Shown here: positions 9,012 to 18,191 of the stretch, one piece after another | Layout of the letters: each line of letters begins with the position of its first letter | Numbering within the stretch: position 1 is the stretch's first letter | From: Bin80 sp026708685 | Lineage (GTDB): Bacteria > Bacteroidota > Rhodothermia > Rhodothermales > Bin80 | Reading direction: 5' to 3' | Assembly: GCA_965200955.1 (NCBI GenBank) | Contig: OZ241742.1 | Span: forward strand, 4,125,795-4,189,794 | Length of the DNA: 64,000 nucleotides | The notes under the pieces: model-generated | Told to the model about the DNA's origin: nothing | Databases searched by the model: none | Seen by the model: only the letters and a program-made list of their open reading frames with translations | Made by a program: the position numbers and the translations under genes

Positions 9012-9237
9012 CATATTACGAACGTTGTGAGACATTGAATCCCAAGTTAGTGGGATGCCGAATCCGAAGAAAACTGAACGCCTGTTCTTTAGGAGGAAAA
9101 TCTCCACTGAAGTGTCACTTTTTTTTCATCATCCAATTGCAGTATATATTGAGAAACCGATGAACCATCCATCTAAACTTGGAACTTATGGGAAGAACCT
9201 GTGTAATGTGGTTTTTCTTCATTTATCAACCTTTACT

Positions 9238-11382
9238 ATGCCAGATTTAAGTAACATTATGGCTGATGTCAAGAGTGGTTCTCTTACTTTACCTGCATTT
9301 CAACGCGGGTATGTCTGGCAAAGATGGCAAGTACGAAATCTCTTTGACTCATTATACAAGCGTAATCCTGTTGGGAGCTTATTAATATGGAAAACTATCA
9401 CAGATGATGGAACACCCGTAAAGTTACTGCTTGACGGTCAGCAACGTATCACATCTATCTATGGGGTGATTCATGGGGTAGCTCCTCCATTTTTTTCTGG
9501 TAATGATTCAGCTTTCAAGAATCTATATTTTCATGCTGGGCAAGAACGATTTGAGTTTTATCAGCCTATTAAAATGAAAGATGATTTATTATGGTTTGAC
9601 GTGACCAAAATCATGAAAATAGGCAAAGAAGGCGAGATCGTAACCTTTGCAACCGAGCAATTAAGGGAGCATCCCAAAATGAAGGATTTAGTATTTTCAC
9701 ATCAAATTGTCAACCGGTTATGTAGGTTAGCAGCATTAGTGAATACGAATTTTAATATTGAAGAGATTGCCGATGCTAATAAACCAATGGAGGCTGTGGT
9801 TGACATTTTTAACAACCTCAACAGTGCTGGAACTAGACTATCCAAGGGAGATTTAGCACTGGCTAAAATCTCGACCAACTGGCCTGAGGTACGAGATGTC
9901 ATGCGAGATCATATCAAGCAATTGGAGAAGTTCGATATGCAATTCTCTCTGGATTGGTTGTTGAGATGTGTTAATGCTCTCATCTGTGGAGAAGCAAAAT
10001 TTACAAATCTTGATAAAACTCCCCGTGACTCGTTTGAGAATGGACTGAATGAAACTGTGAAGCATATTCATTCAATCCTCAACTTACTATCAGGCTCATT
10101 GGGACTTGACCATGATCGTGTACTTTTTGCCAAATTCGCCATTCCTGTTTTGGTTCGCCACTGGGGCTACAACGGAAAAACCATGCTTGATGCCACAGAG
10201 AGGAATCTAATCCTCTACTGGTATCTTCGGTGTGGCATTGACGGTCGATTTTCTGGGAATACGGAGTCTAAACTCAAACAGAGTTTAGTTCTAATTGATG
10301 GCAAAATTGCGGGAATTCGTAGCTTAGTTAATGAGATTGGAACGGTTTGGGGGCGTCCATCACTCGGTCCTGCCGATTTTGATTTCTGGTCTATAGGTGC
10401 ACGCACTTATCCTCTGCTTTATTGGATGACTCGTATGGGCGAGGCTCAAAACTTGTGTGACGGCACGCCTCTGAAGAAAATGGCACTCGGTAAAGGAAGT
10501 CGCTTGGAGGTACACCATATCTTCCCAAAAGCGGTACTCAAAGATTATAAGAATGGAACATATAGCACTGCTCTCATCAATGCAATTGGCAATTACTGTT
10601 TTCTGACCAGTGACTGTAATAAGCAAATTGATGCGGCAGCTCCTGCTGAGCGATCCAGACATTTTAGAGGTAATCATCCATTTAAGGATGGATATTTTTA
10701 CTGGGTAGCGGAACATCACCCTGGAGCATTAAAATCACAGTGGATTCCAATGGATGAAGAACTCTGGAAGGTTAAGAACTATCGTGACTTTCTTGTCGCC
10801 AGACGGCAGATTCTGGCTGATGCCGCTAACGATATGCTTAGATCGTTGAATCCAGAACATCCAATATCTTATACTTCCCCTTCAAAGTTTGATCATCAAC
10901 AGGTTGTCCATCTACCTCAATCGCACATTTCCAATATTGATGAACTGCAACAATTGGAAGACATACAGCGATGGATGGATTCACAGAAAATTCATCGGGG
11001 AGAGTTCGGTCATGAACTTGCATCATTTACCGATTCCTTGAACCCTCCTATTATTGATTTAGCATGGCCAAATGGTATTCCAGAGGGAGTTGGACGACCT
11101 GTGGCACTCCTGCTGAATGAATCCATGGATACCATACAACTCGTTACTCAGGCTGGTTATGACTGTTTCACCAACATTGATTCATTCAAGAGATTTGTAG
11201 AGAAAAAACTTCACGGCCTTATGAGATTGGAATATGATAAGACACATCTAATGAATGGGGAGGAGTCATTGTTCAGATCATTTACATTCATTCTATTGAC
11301 TCGAATAGTAACAGAGCCGTCTTTGTTAACCTCTCGGTTCATCCCCTTTAATTGGATGCCAACCGTTACATTGGTCAAATGA
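9238..11382 (+). CDS. GmrSD-like DUF262/HNH protein no. 1
   Basis: The start at 9238 (MPDLSNIMADVKSG) is chosen because DUF262 proteins usually begin 10-20 residues before the LPxFQRxYVW motif; the frame itself is open from 9055. Residues 18-27 are LPAFQRGYVW and the nucleotide-contact motif LLDGQQRIT follows about 50 residues later. A C-terminal HNH-type (DUF1524/GmrSD C) motif EVHHIFPKAVL is followed by INAIGNYCFLTSDCNKQ. Proteins with this layout act as modification-dependent or phage-sensing nucleases related to GmrSD and BrxU. About 190 residues follow the HNH part (GRPVALLLNESMD), as in the long DUF262 subgroup. Its 3' end coincides with the 23-bp repeat at 11384, so the native C-terminus may have been altered. 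Confidence 0.85.
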   Translation: MPDLSNIMADVKSGSLTLPAFQRGYVWQRWQVRNLFDSLYKRNPVGSLLIWKTITDDGTPVKLLLDGQQRITSIYGVIHGVAPPFFSGNDSAFKNLYFHAGQERFEFYQPIKMKDDLLWFDVTKIMKIGKEGEIVTFATEQLREHPKMKDLVFSHQIVNRLCRLAALVNTNFNIEEIADANKPMEAVVDIFNNLNSAGTRLSKGDLALAKISTNWPEVRDVMRDHIKQLEKFDMQFSLDWLLRCVNALICGEAKFTNLDKTPRDSFENGLNETVKHIHSILNLLSGSLGLDHDRVLFAKFAIPVLVRHWGYNGKTMLDATERNLILYWYLRCGIDGRFSGNTESKLKQSLVLIDGKIAGIRSLVNEIGTVWGRPSLGPADFDFWSIGARTYPLLYWMTRMGEAQNLCDGTPLKKMALGKGSRLEVHHIFPKAVLKDYKNGTYSTALINAIGNYCFLTSDCNKQIDAAAPAERSRHFRGNHPFKDGYFYWVAEHHPGALKSQWIPMDEELWKVKNYRDFLVARRQILADAANDMLRSLNPEHPISYTSPSKFDHQQVVHLPQSHISNIDELQQLEDIQRWMDSQKIHRGEFGHELASFTDSLNPPIIDLAWPNGIPEGVGRPVALLLNESMDTIQLVTQAGYDCFTNIDSFKRFVEKKLHGLMRLEYDKTHLMNGEESLFRSFTFILLTRIVTEPSLLTSRFIPFNWMPTVTLVK

Positions 11383-11383
11383 G

Positions 11384-11402
11384 ATTCAGATTGATGTTAC
11401 CC
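11384..11402. repeat. Partial copy of the 23-bp repeat between convergent gene ends
   Basis: ATTCAGATTGATGTTACCC starts two bases after the DUF262 stop codon and contains the stop of the B1 gene on the other strand. It is one of five places where this repeat sits exactly at a gene end or truncation. Confidence 0.65.
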
Positions 11403-11661
11403 TTTTTATGTTGCCAACCCTAAATACTACAAACCTGCCTGTACTTTTAGCTTGGAAGCCTTTATCAAGAAGTACCTCGCGAATATATTGAACGGCTTTT
11501 TCTATGCTCATAACACCAAAATACTCCGGCCATTTAACAGAGAGAGATCTCTCTGTTGCCCTTAACAGAAAAGCATCAGAAGATGATGATCCCTGAAATA
11601 TTACACTGGGTTTACAGTATCTTGTGATATGGTCCAAATCATCAATTTCAGTTTGAAACAT
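11386..11661 (-). CDS. Module protein B1 (unknown function, C-terminally truncated)
   Basis: A 91-residue protein clearly homologous to the first part of the 143-residue B2 protein at 50930-51361: YCKPSVIFQ.. against YCKPSSIGE.., LSVKWPEYFG against LSVNWLEFFE, KSTGRFVVFRVGNI against KSKGGFISLRVDQI. B1 lacks the last ~50 residues of B2, including the HLPSKNDPSHSGIYG block. Its final codons (VTSI, stop) are supplied by the 23-bp repeat, so a rearrangement at the repeat cut the gene short. It follows A1 with a 10-bp gap, the same order as at the second locus. Function unknown; B1 is probably non-functional if the missing block is essential. Confidence 0.6.
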   Translation of the reverse strand: MFQTEIDDLDHITRYCKPSVIFQGSSSSDAFLLRATERSLSVKWPEYFGVMSIEKAVQYIREVLLDKGFQAKSTGRFVVFRVGNIKRVTSI

Positions 11662-11671
11662 TCCTTCAAAT

Positions 11672-12148
11672 CTATTGAATAAATGGTAAAACGACTCGCA
11701 TTGCTAATTCAAGACTACCCGTGCCATGAATATCCTGAGATTCATCATCTCTTTCAGTATCACTTGAAGTTGTAGCAAATACAATGCTACCATTAGGCTT
11801 GAAGACTAGTATAGCGGCTTCATGATTTGAATACCACTCAGATTTCAAAAAACCGTGACGATTAATGATGATGATACTAGGCTCAGGGAGTGTAATGTCA
11901 TTCCTCACCAAAAATTTAGAGTAATTTCTCAGTGATAAGATATTCATTTCAGGATCGTCAGGATCATCATCTTTTGCAGTTGCGTGGAGGTGCATTAGTC
12001 GAGATGCAACTTTGCCATTGCCTGAACAGTCAAGTATTTCAAATATTTGTTCATGGCAGGTGGACTCTTCAATTTTCGTACTCCAATCAACATGCACACT
12101 ATGATCAAATTTATGAGATTCTAAATTACGTAAAAAGATATTAGGCAA
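11672..12148 (-). CDS. Module protein A1 (unknown function)
   Basis: A 158-residue protein (TTG start) homologous to residues ~130-272 of the A2 protein at 50106-50924. Shared blocks include EQIFEILD/EDIFDILD, RLMHLHATAKDDDPDDP/RLRYLHEITNDDDPEDP, LSLRNYSKFLV/LSLMELSLFFI and HGFLKSEW/HGLLQSEW. The frame is open upstream to a TAG at 12176-12178, which is the stop codon of the preceding gene and is in the same phase. A1 and the preceding gene could therefore once have been a single protein of about the length of A2. No enzymatic motif recognised. Confidence 0.65.
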   Translation of the reverse strand: MPNIFLRNLESHKFDHSVHVDWSTKIEESTCHEQIFEILDCSGNGKVASRLMHLHATAKDDDPDDPEMNILSLRNYSKFLVRNDITLPEPSIIIINRHGFLKSEWYSNHEAAILVFKPNGSIVFATTSSDTERDDESQDIHGTGSLELAMRVVLPFIQ

Positions 12149-12175
12149 ATCTCTACCTATAAATTGATCATTGAT

Positions 12176-12535
12176 CTATGAACTCTCATCTATTCTACTC
12201 TGAATGCTGGATGAAAGAGCAGTTAATATGGAAAATGGGTGATCAATTGATGATCGTTCGGTTGAATCAGGCGAAGTATTAGATGCATTAGCGTGAGCAT
12301 CTATGTGGCCATCTTGCCTGAGTAGATGTGCAACTTCATCAATGATATTGTTAGTTTCAGGCGTAATTTCTCTCCGACTCATTTCGTCAGTAAAAAGACG
12401 GGTCTCCGATTTTACAGTATTCACTGTAATTGATGCGGCAGAACGATCGCCTACCAATGGGTGCAAGACTAATGCATACCCATCTAATGTCACAGGCTTA
12501 TCAAACTCTGTATGTATTGATTGGAATCTACTCAT
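12176..12535 (-). CDS. Hypothetical protein upstream of A1 (possible A1 N-terminal part)
   Basis: A 119-residue acidic protein starting MSRFQSIHTEFDKPV (ATG 12535); the longer frame to 12685 begins with an unlikely leader. The N-terminal ~45 residues look globular (VTLDGYALVLHPLVGDRSAASITVNT); the rest is Ser/Asp-rich. It ends in TAG in the same frame as A1, with 27 bp between that stop and the assigned A1 start. Its length plus A1 (about 287 codons) is close to the 272-residue A2 protein, but I see no clear sequence similarity to the A2 N-terminus, so a separate gene is equally possible. Confidence 0.5.
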   Translation of the reverse strand: MSRFQSIHTEFDKPVTLDGYALVLHPLVGDRSAASITVNTVKSETRLFTDEMSRREITPETNNIIDEVAHLLRQDGHIDAHANASNTSPDSTERSSIDHPFSILTALSSSIQSRIDESS

Positions 12536-12796
12536 TTTATAGAATGATATAATCGAAATTTTGAATTTGAAGTGAATTAAATTCAGATGTGTTGGTCTCT
12601 GTTCCCACAACGATTGGAACTCCCTCCAATGAAGACTGAAATAATCTCCAATGCAACAATTCTGGAGAAATAAGATGATATACAAGATTTAAAATTTACT
12701 CTTTACATAATGGCCTTCGTTCTTAACCAACCTGACAGTAACGTTAATTATCAGTTAAAACCCTTTACCCATATGGAATTAAACGGCTCAAACCAT

Positions 12797-14254
12797 TCAA
12801 TTTGTCAATGGCTCTAACATTTCAAGTTGCTTCACAGTAAATTTGAATGTACGATAGATATGACCATTGTGCCGGTTATAGTTTGAGATCCCAGTTTGAT
12901 CTTGAAATTCATCCATGAGTTTTTTTGCAAAGTATTCCTCCGAACGTGGATCATAGGAGTCAGAAGTAGACTGAGCCAATTTGTTGTTGTATGACTCAAG
13001 AAGCGGCGTTGTAGTATCATACTTCCCTGTTGATGGATTTTTTCCTGCTATTTCCTGAGCTGCCCTAATGACAATTGTTTCAAAGTATAGTCGTTGATCA
13101 ATGAGATCTATATTACCCCTGATTGTGGAAGGAAGAGTGCTTTTCACTACATCCTTATCAGATAACTCGCCGCGAATGAATTGTCTTAACATATCTGGAT
13201 CATACAAATACAATATGTGGGCGACACAGAACTCGTCCACAATTACCTTATACCGTGGAGTATCTGAAAAATCCTGCTGAGCAAAAATCAGAACTAATCG
13301 AAAGCGATTCAATGCTTGTTGAATCTGTCGCAAGTTAATAGTTTCTACACTCAGAAAGGCTGTCAGTAGACGTTTTGAGAAGTCTCTATGTATCTCATCG
13401 GATATTAGTGACTTGAAATCCTCCTCAATATGAAATCCAATGAATGATTTTCGTGACGGATAAGGCAAAGTGAAATCAATATCAAAAAATCGACGTAAGT
13501 ATCCATTTCCATCAAACTGTGGGCCATAGCAACCCGTAACTGTGTGAGCCAGTTCGGACCGGTTCATGGCAAATGCATAGACGATATGGTTAACTCCGAT
13601 CAGATGTTTTACCACTTCAAGAAACTCAACTGCATAGTTAGGGCGGCATCGATCCAATTCGTCAATAAGCACAACAAGTGGTTTCTGAGTTTTACGATGA
13701 ATCTTCTCAGCAATATCTTTAAGTTTCGATCGAAATTCTTCAACAGATTTCAACTGTTCTTGATATTGATCCAATTGTACGCTCAGATTAGATTGAAACT
13801 GAGAAACAATTTCGGCATAATCATCACTGTTAATACCAACATGAAAAGCTATAATCTTAGGGGCAATAGAGAGTATCCTGGGAAAGCACTCCTTGAGTTG
13901 TGAGAGTCTGATGTTTTTGAAAACCCCCGACGTATCGTTATCCTCAAGTTGTTTCATCATTTCTCCAACAATGACCAGCAGTGGATTACTGAAGTAATCC
14001 GTTTCCCACGCATTTACCTGAATAACAGAGAATTCACTCTTGCGTAAGTCCGTAGCCCATAGTTTCAGGAATGTAGATTTTCCGCATCCCCATGGGGCAT
14101 CTATTGCAATTGTACAAGGCCCATCAACCGTCGTCACCAAACGAGTGAGTAAATCGCAAGAAGGCTTTCGGTTCAGGCGATCAAATTTATACGGGTTGCC
14201 TTCTGGAATGAGAAGATCGGATTCTCTCAAACTAATTGGAGATTCATGTGTCAT
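12797..14254 (-). CDS. KAP-family P-loop NTPase
   Basis: A 485-residue protein with Walker A APWGCGKST (residues 53-61), an INxWE-like strand VIQVNAWETDYF, and Walker B PLVVLIDELDRCRP (192-205), the DELDRC form typical of KAP NTPases. The VYAFAMNRSEL and YLRRFFDIDFTLP blocks that follow also match the KAP core. Unlike many KAP proteins it lacks obvious inserted membrane helices, so it is probably cytoplasmic. KAP NTPases are known from phage exclusion (PifA-like) and other defence loci. It stands alone between the A1/B1 module and a DUF262 gene on the same strand. The function here is inferred from family and context. Confidence 0.88.
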   Translation of the reverse strand: MTHESPISLRESDLLIPEGNPYKFDRLNRKPSCDLLTRLVTTVDGPCTIAIDAPWGCGKSTFLKLWATDLRKSEFSVIQVNAWETDYFSNPLLVIVGEMMKQLEDNDTSGVFKNIRLSQLKECFPRILSIAPKIIAFHVGINSDDYAEIVSQFQSNLSVQLDQYQEQLKSVEEFRSKLKDIAEKIHRKTQKPLVVLIDELDRCRPNYAVEFLEVVKHLIGVNHIVYAFAMNRSELAHTVTGCYGPQFDGNGYLRRFFDIDFTLPYPSRKSFIGFHIEEDFKSLISDEIHRDFSKRLLTAFLSVETINLRQIQQALNRFRLVLIFAQQDFSDTPRYKVIVDEFCVAHILYLYDPDMLRQFIRGELSDKDVVKSTLPSTIRGNIDLIDQRLYFETIVIRAAQEIAGKNPSTGKYDTTTPLLESYNNKLAQSTSDSYDPRSEEYFAKKLMDEFQDQTGISNYNRHNGHIYRTFKFTVKQLEMLEPLTN

Positions 14255-14388
14255 TTCAAATATGAGTCTAAATTCTGGTATACGTTGAACTATGTTCTAT
14301 ATTACTTGGGAAACAACTGAATACATGAAAAATTAGTAAAACCAAAATTCATCAGTTTCAAGCAAAAAGGGTATGCCTAAATGAGAAG

Positions 14389-16113
14389 TTAATTTGCCCC
14401 AAGCTGTTTTTCCATTTTGGTGAGCAGTCGTGCACGGCGTGCTTCATAAAACTCATTAAAATAGTTGATGCTTTTTGGTACATCACCGAGATCATGCAAG
14501 TGCTTGTATTCAATTGCTTTATCGCTGTCCATTCGATTCAACCAATCAAAAGGCAACTCAGCACTCTTTTGCATATTTTGAACCCCAGAAAGCAGTTGTA
14601 GATTAGGAAGTCGGTTCACGCGGTCCATAAAAATAGAAATCCGGGCCTCCGGAATGCCAGCTTTTTCCAAACGCCGTTGAGTAAAAAGACTCTTTGGAAA
14701 GATATGATCAATGTGAAACTTGTTGTGTTGTGTATCCACAAATGGATATAATGTAGAAAGCAGAGAAAATGCACGATCTTTAGACTCTGCAAGATCTTGT
14801 AATTCTTCAAATTCAAACGTCAGACTACCGCCGCGACGGAGTATTTCTTCCTCAATGTGTGGATAGGGAAATCCATTATGACCATGTTCATCAATTACCT
14901 CCCTGAGTCTAGTCAGCAGTGAATCTTGGCTTCCTGTCCACATGCGGCGTTTGAGTAAAGACCGAGTGATCCATTGACGAATACTTTTCAAATCCTCAGG
15001 TGATTTTACATTACCACCACGAAAATGGAAATAGTATGCGATCGGAAGAACTGCCATGTGAGCCGTAAGGGTGTGGCGTGAAAATCCGAATTCCCCCAAA
15101 AGTCTAGCAGCAGAACAGACGGAATCTGTAATATGATCCCATTGATCATTAATGAGATGAATGTGGTCAAGGGTAAAATTGCTGACATTGAATGCAATAC
15201 TATCAATTTTTGCAAGCAATAGTGCTGCCTTGAGAAGAAAATCACGGGATAATCCAAAATCTCCAACTTGGGGTGCATTAATTCTCGCAACCCCTTCATT
15301 GATATCATCTCTGGCATTGCCATTCCAGTGAGCAGTTGCTATGCTCATCAACATATCAGAGCGGCTAAGTGTCATTCCTCCACTATTGGTACGGATAAAC
15401 ACTTCCAAAACTTGATCAATATTTTGGCTGGTTTCCAGATAAAATGAAATGACAGGTTTCACATGAATGGCTTGGTGGAGTTGTCCAAGAATTTCCATTG
15501 GTTTTACCAAGTCATCTGGTGTCATGTGGTTGAGATGCTGTGCAAGGTATTGATACAACTCTACTGGATTTTCGACCTTCACGATCTTTTTCACTGGGTA
15601 CCAGAATTGAGACGCATCCTTTTTCTTCGCTTCTTTTTTGGTTAGGAAACGGAAATCATACTGTATTCCATAATTATTTTTTCTCGCCTTTTGAACGAGG
15701 TTAAGGTAGAGTTTGCGTGGGGGAAAAGCATCAGGGTTATCCCACCAAAGACGGGGGAGTTTGTAGGCATAGGTTCCACCCAGAGCGATGTAAGCTGCAG
15801 TGAGACGTTGTTGTCCATCAAGGACAGCCGTAACGGTTTGTTTCGTTATTGTCGTGATTTTCTGTGCATGGCGGTTGTTTTTCTGATGATACTTGTGCAT
15901 AAACTCGTAAAATTGAAATTTCTGTATGCTTTCGTCTTCAACCTTCCAAAAGAGGAATGATCCAATAGGATAATCCCTCATAAGGCTGTCAAAGAGCCAT
16001 TCAATTCGTCGGGTAGACCATACAAATTCACGTTGAATTGCAGGGAGGACAAATTCATTGTTCTCAATGCGCTGAATCGCATCGTAGATGGTGATAGGAG
16101 TTTGAAACGCCAT
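14389..16113 (-). CDS. GmrSD-like DUF262/HNH protein no. 2
   Basis: A 574-residue protein with LPAIQREFVW at residues 23-32, YPIGSFLFWKV just after, LDGQQRLTAAY at 98-108, and a C-terminal HNH-type motif HIDHIFPKSLF near residue 466 followed by RVNRLPNLQLLSG. The two motif blocks are the nucleotide-sensing and nuclease parts of the GmrSD-type architecture. It is a clear paralogue of the gene at 20222-21976, colinear over its whole length (both contain IFIRTNSGG and SxSDxLxSIA). The frame is intact. Confidence 0.88.
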   Translation of the reverse strand: MAFQTPITIYDAIQRIENNEFVLPAIQREFVWSTRRIEWLFDSLMRDYPIGSFLFWKVEDESIQKFQFYEFMHKYHQKNNRHAQKITTITKQTVTAVLDGQQRLTAAYIALGGTYAYKLPRLWWDNPDAFPPRKLYLNLVQKARKNNYGIQYDFRFLTKKEAKKKDASQFWYPVKKIVKVENPVELYQYLAQHLNHMTPDDLVKPMEILGQLHQAIHVKPVISFYLETSQNIDQVLEVFIRTNSGGMTLSRSDMLMSIATAHWNGNARDDINEGVARINAPQVGDFGLSRDFLLKAALLLAKIDSIAFNVSNFTLDHIHLINDQWDHITDSVCSAARLLGEFGFSRHTLTAHMAVLPIAYYFHFRGGNVKSPEDLKSIRQWITRSLLKRRMWTGSQDSLLTRLREVIDEHGHNGFPYPHIEEEILRRGGSLTFEFEELQDLAESKDRAFSLLSTLYPFVDTQHNKFHIDHIFPKSLFTQRRLEKAGIPEARISIFMDRVNRLPNLQLLSGVQNMQKSAELPFDWLNRMDSDKAIEYKHLHDLGDVPKSINYFNEFYEARRARLLTKMEKQLGAN

Positions 16114-16489
16114 TTCAAATGATGGTTTAAATTAAAGTCTTTGATGAATCAGAAAATATATTTTGATTGATTATTTCTAACAGAATGACCAATGTGTGGA
16201 CACACCCATCAAGCAATTCTAATAGGTACTTGATCTGACTGATGTTGAAGAACTGACAGGGTAGAATTGGAATCTGAACCATTTCACATTCAAATTGTCC
16301 TTTACCATCACACGAACGTAAATTCATTCGTATCTGAAAAAAGTTTCCTTGGTTATGACCTTTGATGAGATCATTGATTTAGAAATGATCATCTATCATC
16401 AGTACTTCGGTAGGTATATCCATAGGTCAAATGTCAGGGCAGTACACAACCGAATCAAGCGGCTATTTATGAATGATTACATGGGATTG
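16114..16489. other. Intergenic stretch, no confident gene
   Basis: A plus-strand frame at 16349-16567 (MTFDEIIDLEMIIYHQYFG) has protein-like composition but overlaps the 3' end of the minus-strand TerB-like gene and lacks a clear ribosome binding site. I do not call it. Confidence 0.4.
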
Positions 16490-17587
16490 TTATCTGTAAT
16501 CGATGAATGCCTTACCAATCATGTCCAACATGCTTTGAGCACTCTCACGGGCCTTGCCTTCTGGTAAGGTATTCAAGCGTCCATTCCATTTATTATACTC
16601 CTTGCGTAGATGTTTTTGAATTCTTGACGTATCCCAATTCAGATCAATTCCTAACAGTTTGAATATAAAATTCTTTTCGTTAGCACTGATTTCTAAACCA
16701 ACTATTTTCCTGTCACGTAACTTCTCAAGAGATGAAGCGTCTATTCCAGACACATCTCCAATTCGTTTAATCATCTGTAACTCTCCTGATTCAGCTACCC
16801 CATCGGCAGCCATAACATCATAGCATAACTCAAGGACTTCATACCAAAACTTCGGACTTGCCTCTTCGTGCAAACTGTTTAGTAGAGCATCTGTATCGAT
16901 TTCGCCGTTGATTGCACAATTGAGTGAATAATGTACGTCTTCTTTAAAAGACTTCCACTGTTCAAATTGATCATGTACACCATAAAACACCTGGTACTTC
17001 ACAATCCATTTTTCTATTTTTTCTCGAATGACATCAAGCTCAGATGAATCTATTGAGTCATCTGAAACAGCAACAGAGGCGGCTAAACCGATCGCTATAG
17101 ATTGAAGTTTTCTAAGCCTGTGGGCTGATCTTAAATATCCGCTATCACCCAAAGAACAAGAAAATCGGCAAGTATCGGTCGAGTAAACACCATCCTTTCC
17201 ATCGGCGACTAAGCCATTTATTATTCTGAGGTTTGAATTTAAGTCTATCATGCGAACGACAGCAACGAATTCTCGGGTCCCTCCATAAGGCCCTATCATG
17301 ATTTCTGGAATGAAAACACCGATCGGTGCCCATGAGACTATCCCAGTTCCAGGAGTAATTTCACCTGCATTTAAGAGCGAATGAAAGGCGACAGTATGAG
17401 GTTCCTGCCACTTTTCAAGCACTGAAAGAACAGGATAAAGTTCTTCTTCCATAGAATCAAAAACTGACACGGAAAAAGCGACTGTTTCCCAATAGGCTTC
17501 TACGGGAAATGGCCCTCGCACTTCAAATCGAAGTCCAGAAGTATTCTCCTTGGAAAACTCACGACAACGAATATCCAACATGATCAA
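16490..17587 (-). CDS. TerB-like domain protein
   Basis: A 365-residue protein (start at 17587, or at the third codon, 17581). Residues 1-150 form a beta-rich domain I do not recognise. Residues ~160-300 look like a TerB tellurite-resistance fold: two acidic helix motifs, IGLAASVAVSDDSIDSSEL and YDVMAADGVAESGEL, then MIKRIGDVSGID. The last ~50 residues (IQKHLRKEYNKWNGRL..MLDMIGKAF) resemble the J-like helices that follow TerB in related proteins. TerB domains occur in stress and phage-defence operons. It lies 376 bp from DUF262 no. 2 on the same strand, so operon membership is uncertain. Confidence 0.65.
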   Translation of the reverse strand: MIMLDIRCREFSKENTSGLRFEVRGPFPVEAYWETVAFSVSVFDSMEEELYPVLSVLEKWQEPHTVAFHSLLNAGEITPGTGIVSWAPIGVFIPEIMIGPYGGTREFVAVVRMIDLNSNLRIINGLVADGKDGVYSTDTCRFSCSLGDSGYLRSAHRLRKLQSIAIGLAASVAVSDDSIDSSELDVIREKIEKWIVKYQVFYGVHDQFEQWKSFKEDVHYSLNCAINGEIDTDALLNSLHEEASPKFWYEVLELCYDVMAADGVAESGELQMIKRIGDVSGIDASSLEKLRDRKIVGLEISANEKNFIFKLLGIDLNWDTSRIQKHLRKEYNKWNGRLNTLPEGKARESAQSMLDMIGKAFIDYR

Positions 17588-17673
17588 GAAACTGATGGTT
17601 TGTTAACAATCGTTTCAATATAACGAAATTTCACAAATGTATTTTGTACGATTTACAAAACTATTTATCAGGT

Positions 17674-17771
17674 GAGCAGCTTGCAAAACCTATCTGCCAA
17701 TTCTAAATAATGCACCAAGGGTGCTCCAGGGCAATATTTCTGTTGAAACGCTGAGGTTTTGCAAAAGCCTC
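17674..17771. mobile_element. MITE copy B (98 bp) with AGGT target duplication
   Basis: Ends GAGCAGCTTGCAAAACC and (complement) GAGGCTTTTGCAAAACC, flanked by AGGT at 17670-17673 and 17772-17775. The interior is about 85% identical by eye to copy D. It lies between genes. Confidence 0.9.
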
Positions 17772-18084
17772 AGGTGTCAATAAATGGAAACTACATTCCT
17801 GAGTGTCTGAACTGTTTGTCCCCATTACCATCGCTACTGTTCCTCTGTATGTGCGTTACGGAGGTCAATGTGCTCACCGATATAGTCTTCGTTAAACTGG
17901 GTGAGGCAGAGAGTGGGAGTATATCCTCATGAGGTAGGTCCTCGCCAGTCCATGTCCATATCCATCACCGTAGGGGGCAATAGTATAAGAGTCAAAAATA
18001 CAGTATGATAAGAATAAATCCGTCAAAAATGCTTATCTTAGTTTGAAAACCAATCTCACCCTCAGCACAGGCATGCTGACCAAT

Positions 18085-18099
18085 ATGCCCCCCCCCATT
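18085..18099 (+). promoter_or_regulatory. ATG followed by a C9 tract: possible phase-variation switch
   Basis: ATG at 18085-18087 is followed by nine C residues (18088-18096). The methyltransferase frame is open from 18042 without a stop, but contains no ATG, GTG or CTG and reaches its first TTG only at 18192. The ATG is exactly one base out of phase with it; one extra C (or two fewer) would fuse it to the methyltransferase in frame. This is the arrangement of slipped-strand phase switches in restriction-modification loci. It could also be a sequencing error in a homopolymer. Confidence 0.45.
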
Positions 18100-18191
18100 T
18101 TTCGTCAAGGAACGAACAGTCCGCTGACCCACAAAGCCCGCCCTGCAGGGGCATAATACAAAAAGAGGATTACCGCAGGTTTTTAGGGGAG

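Noticed and set aside
16349..16567. 72-codon plus-strand frame
   Set aside because: Overlaps the TerB-like gene end on the other strand, with no ribosome binding site or family.
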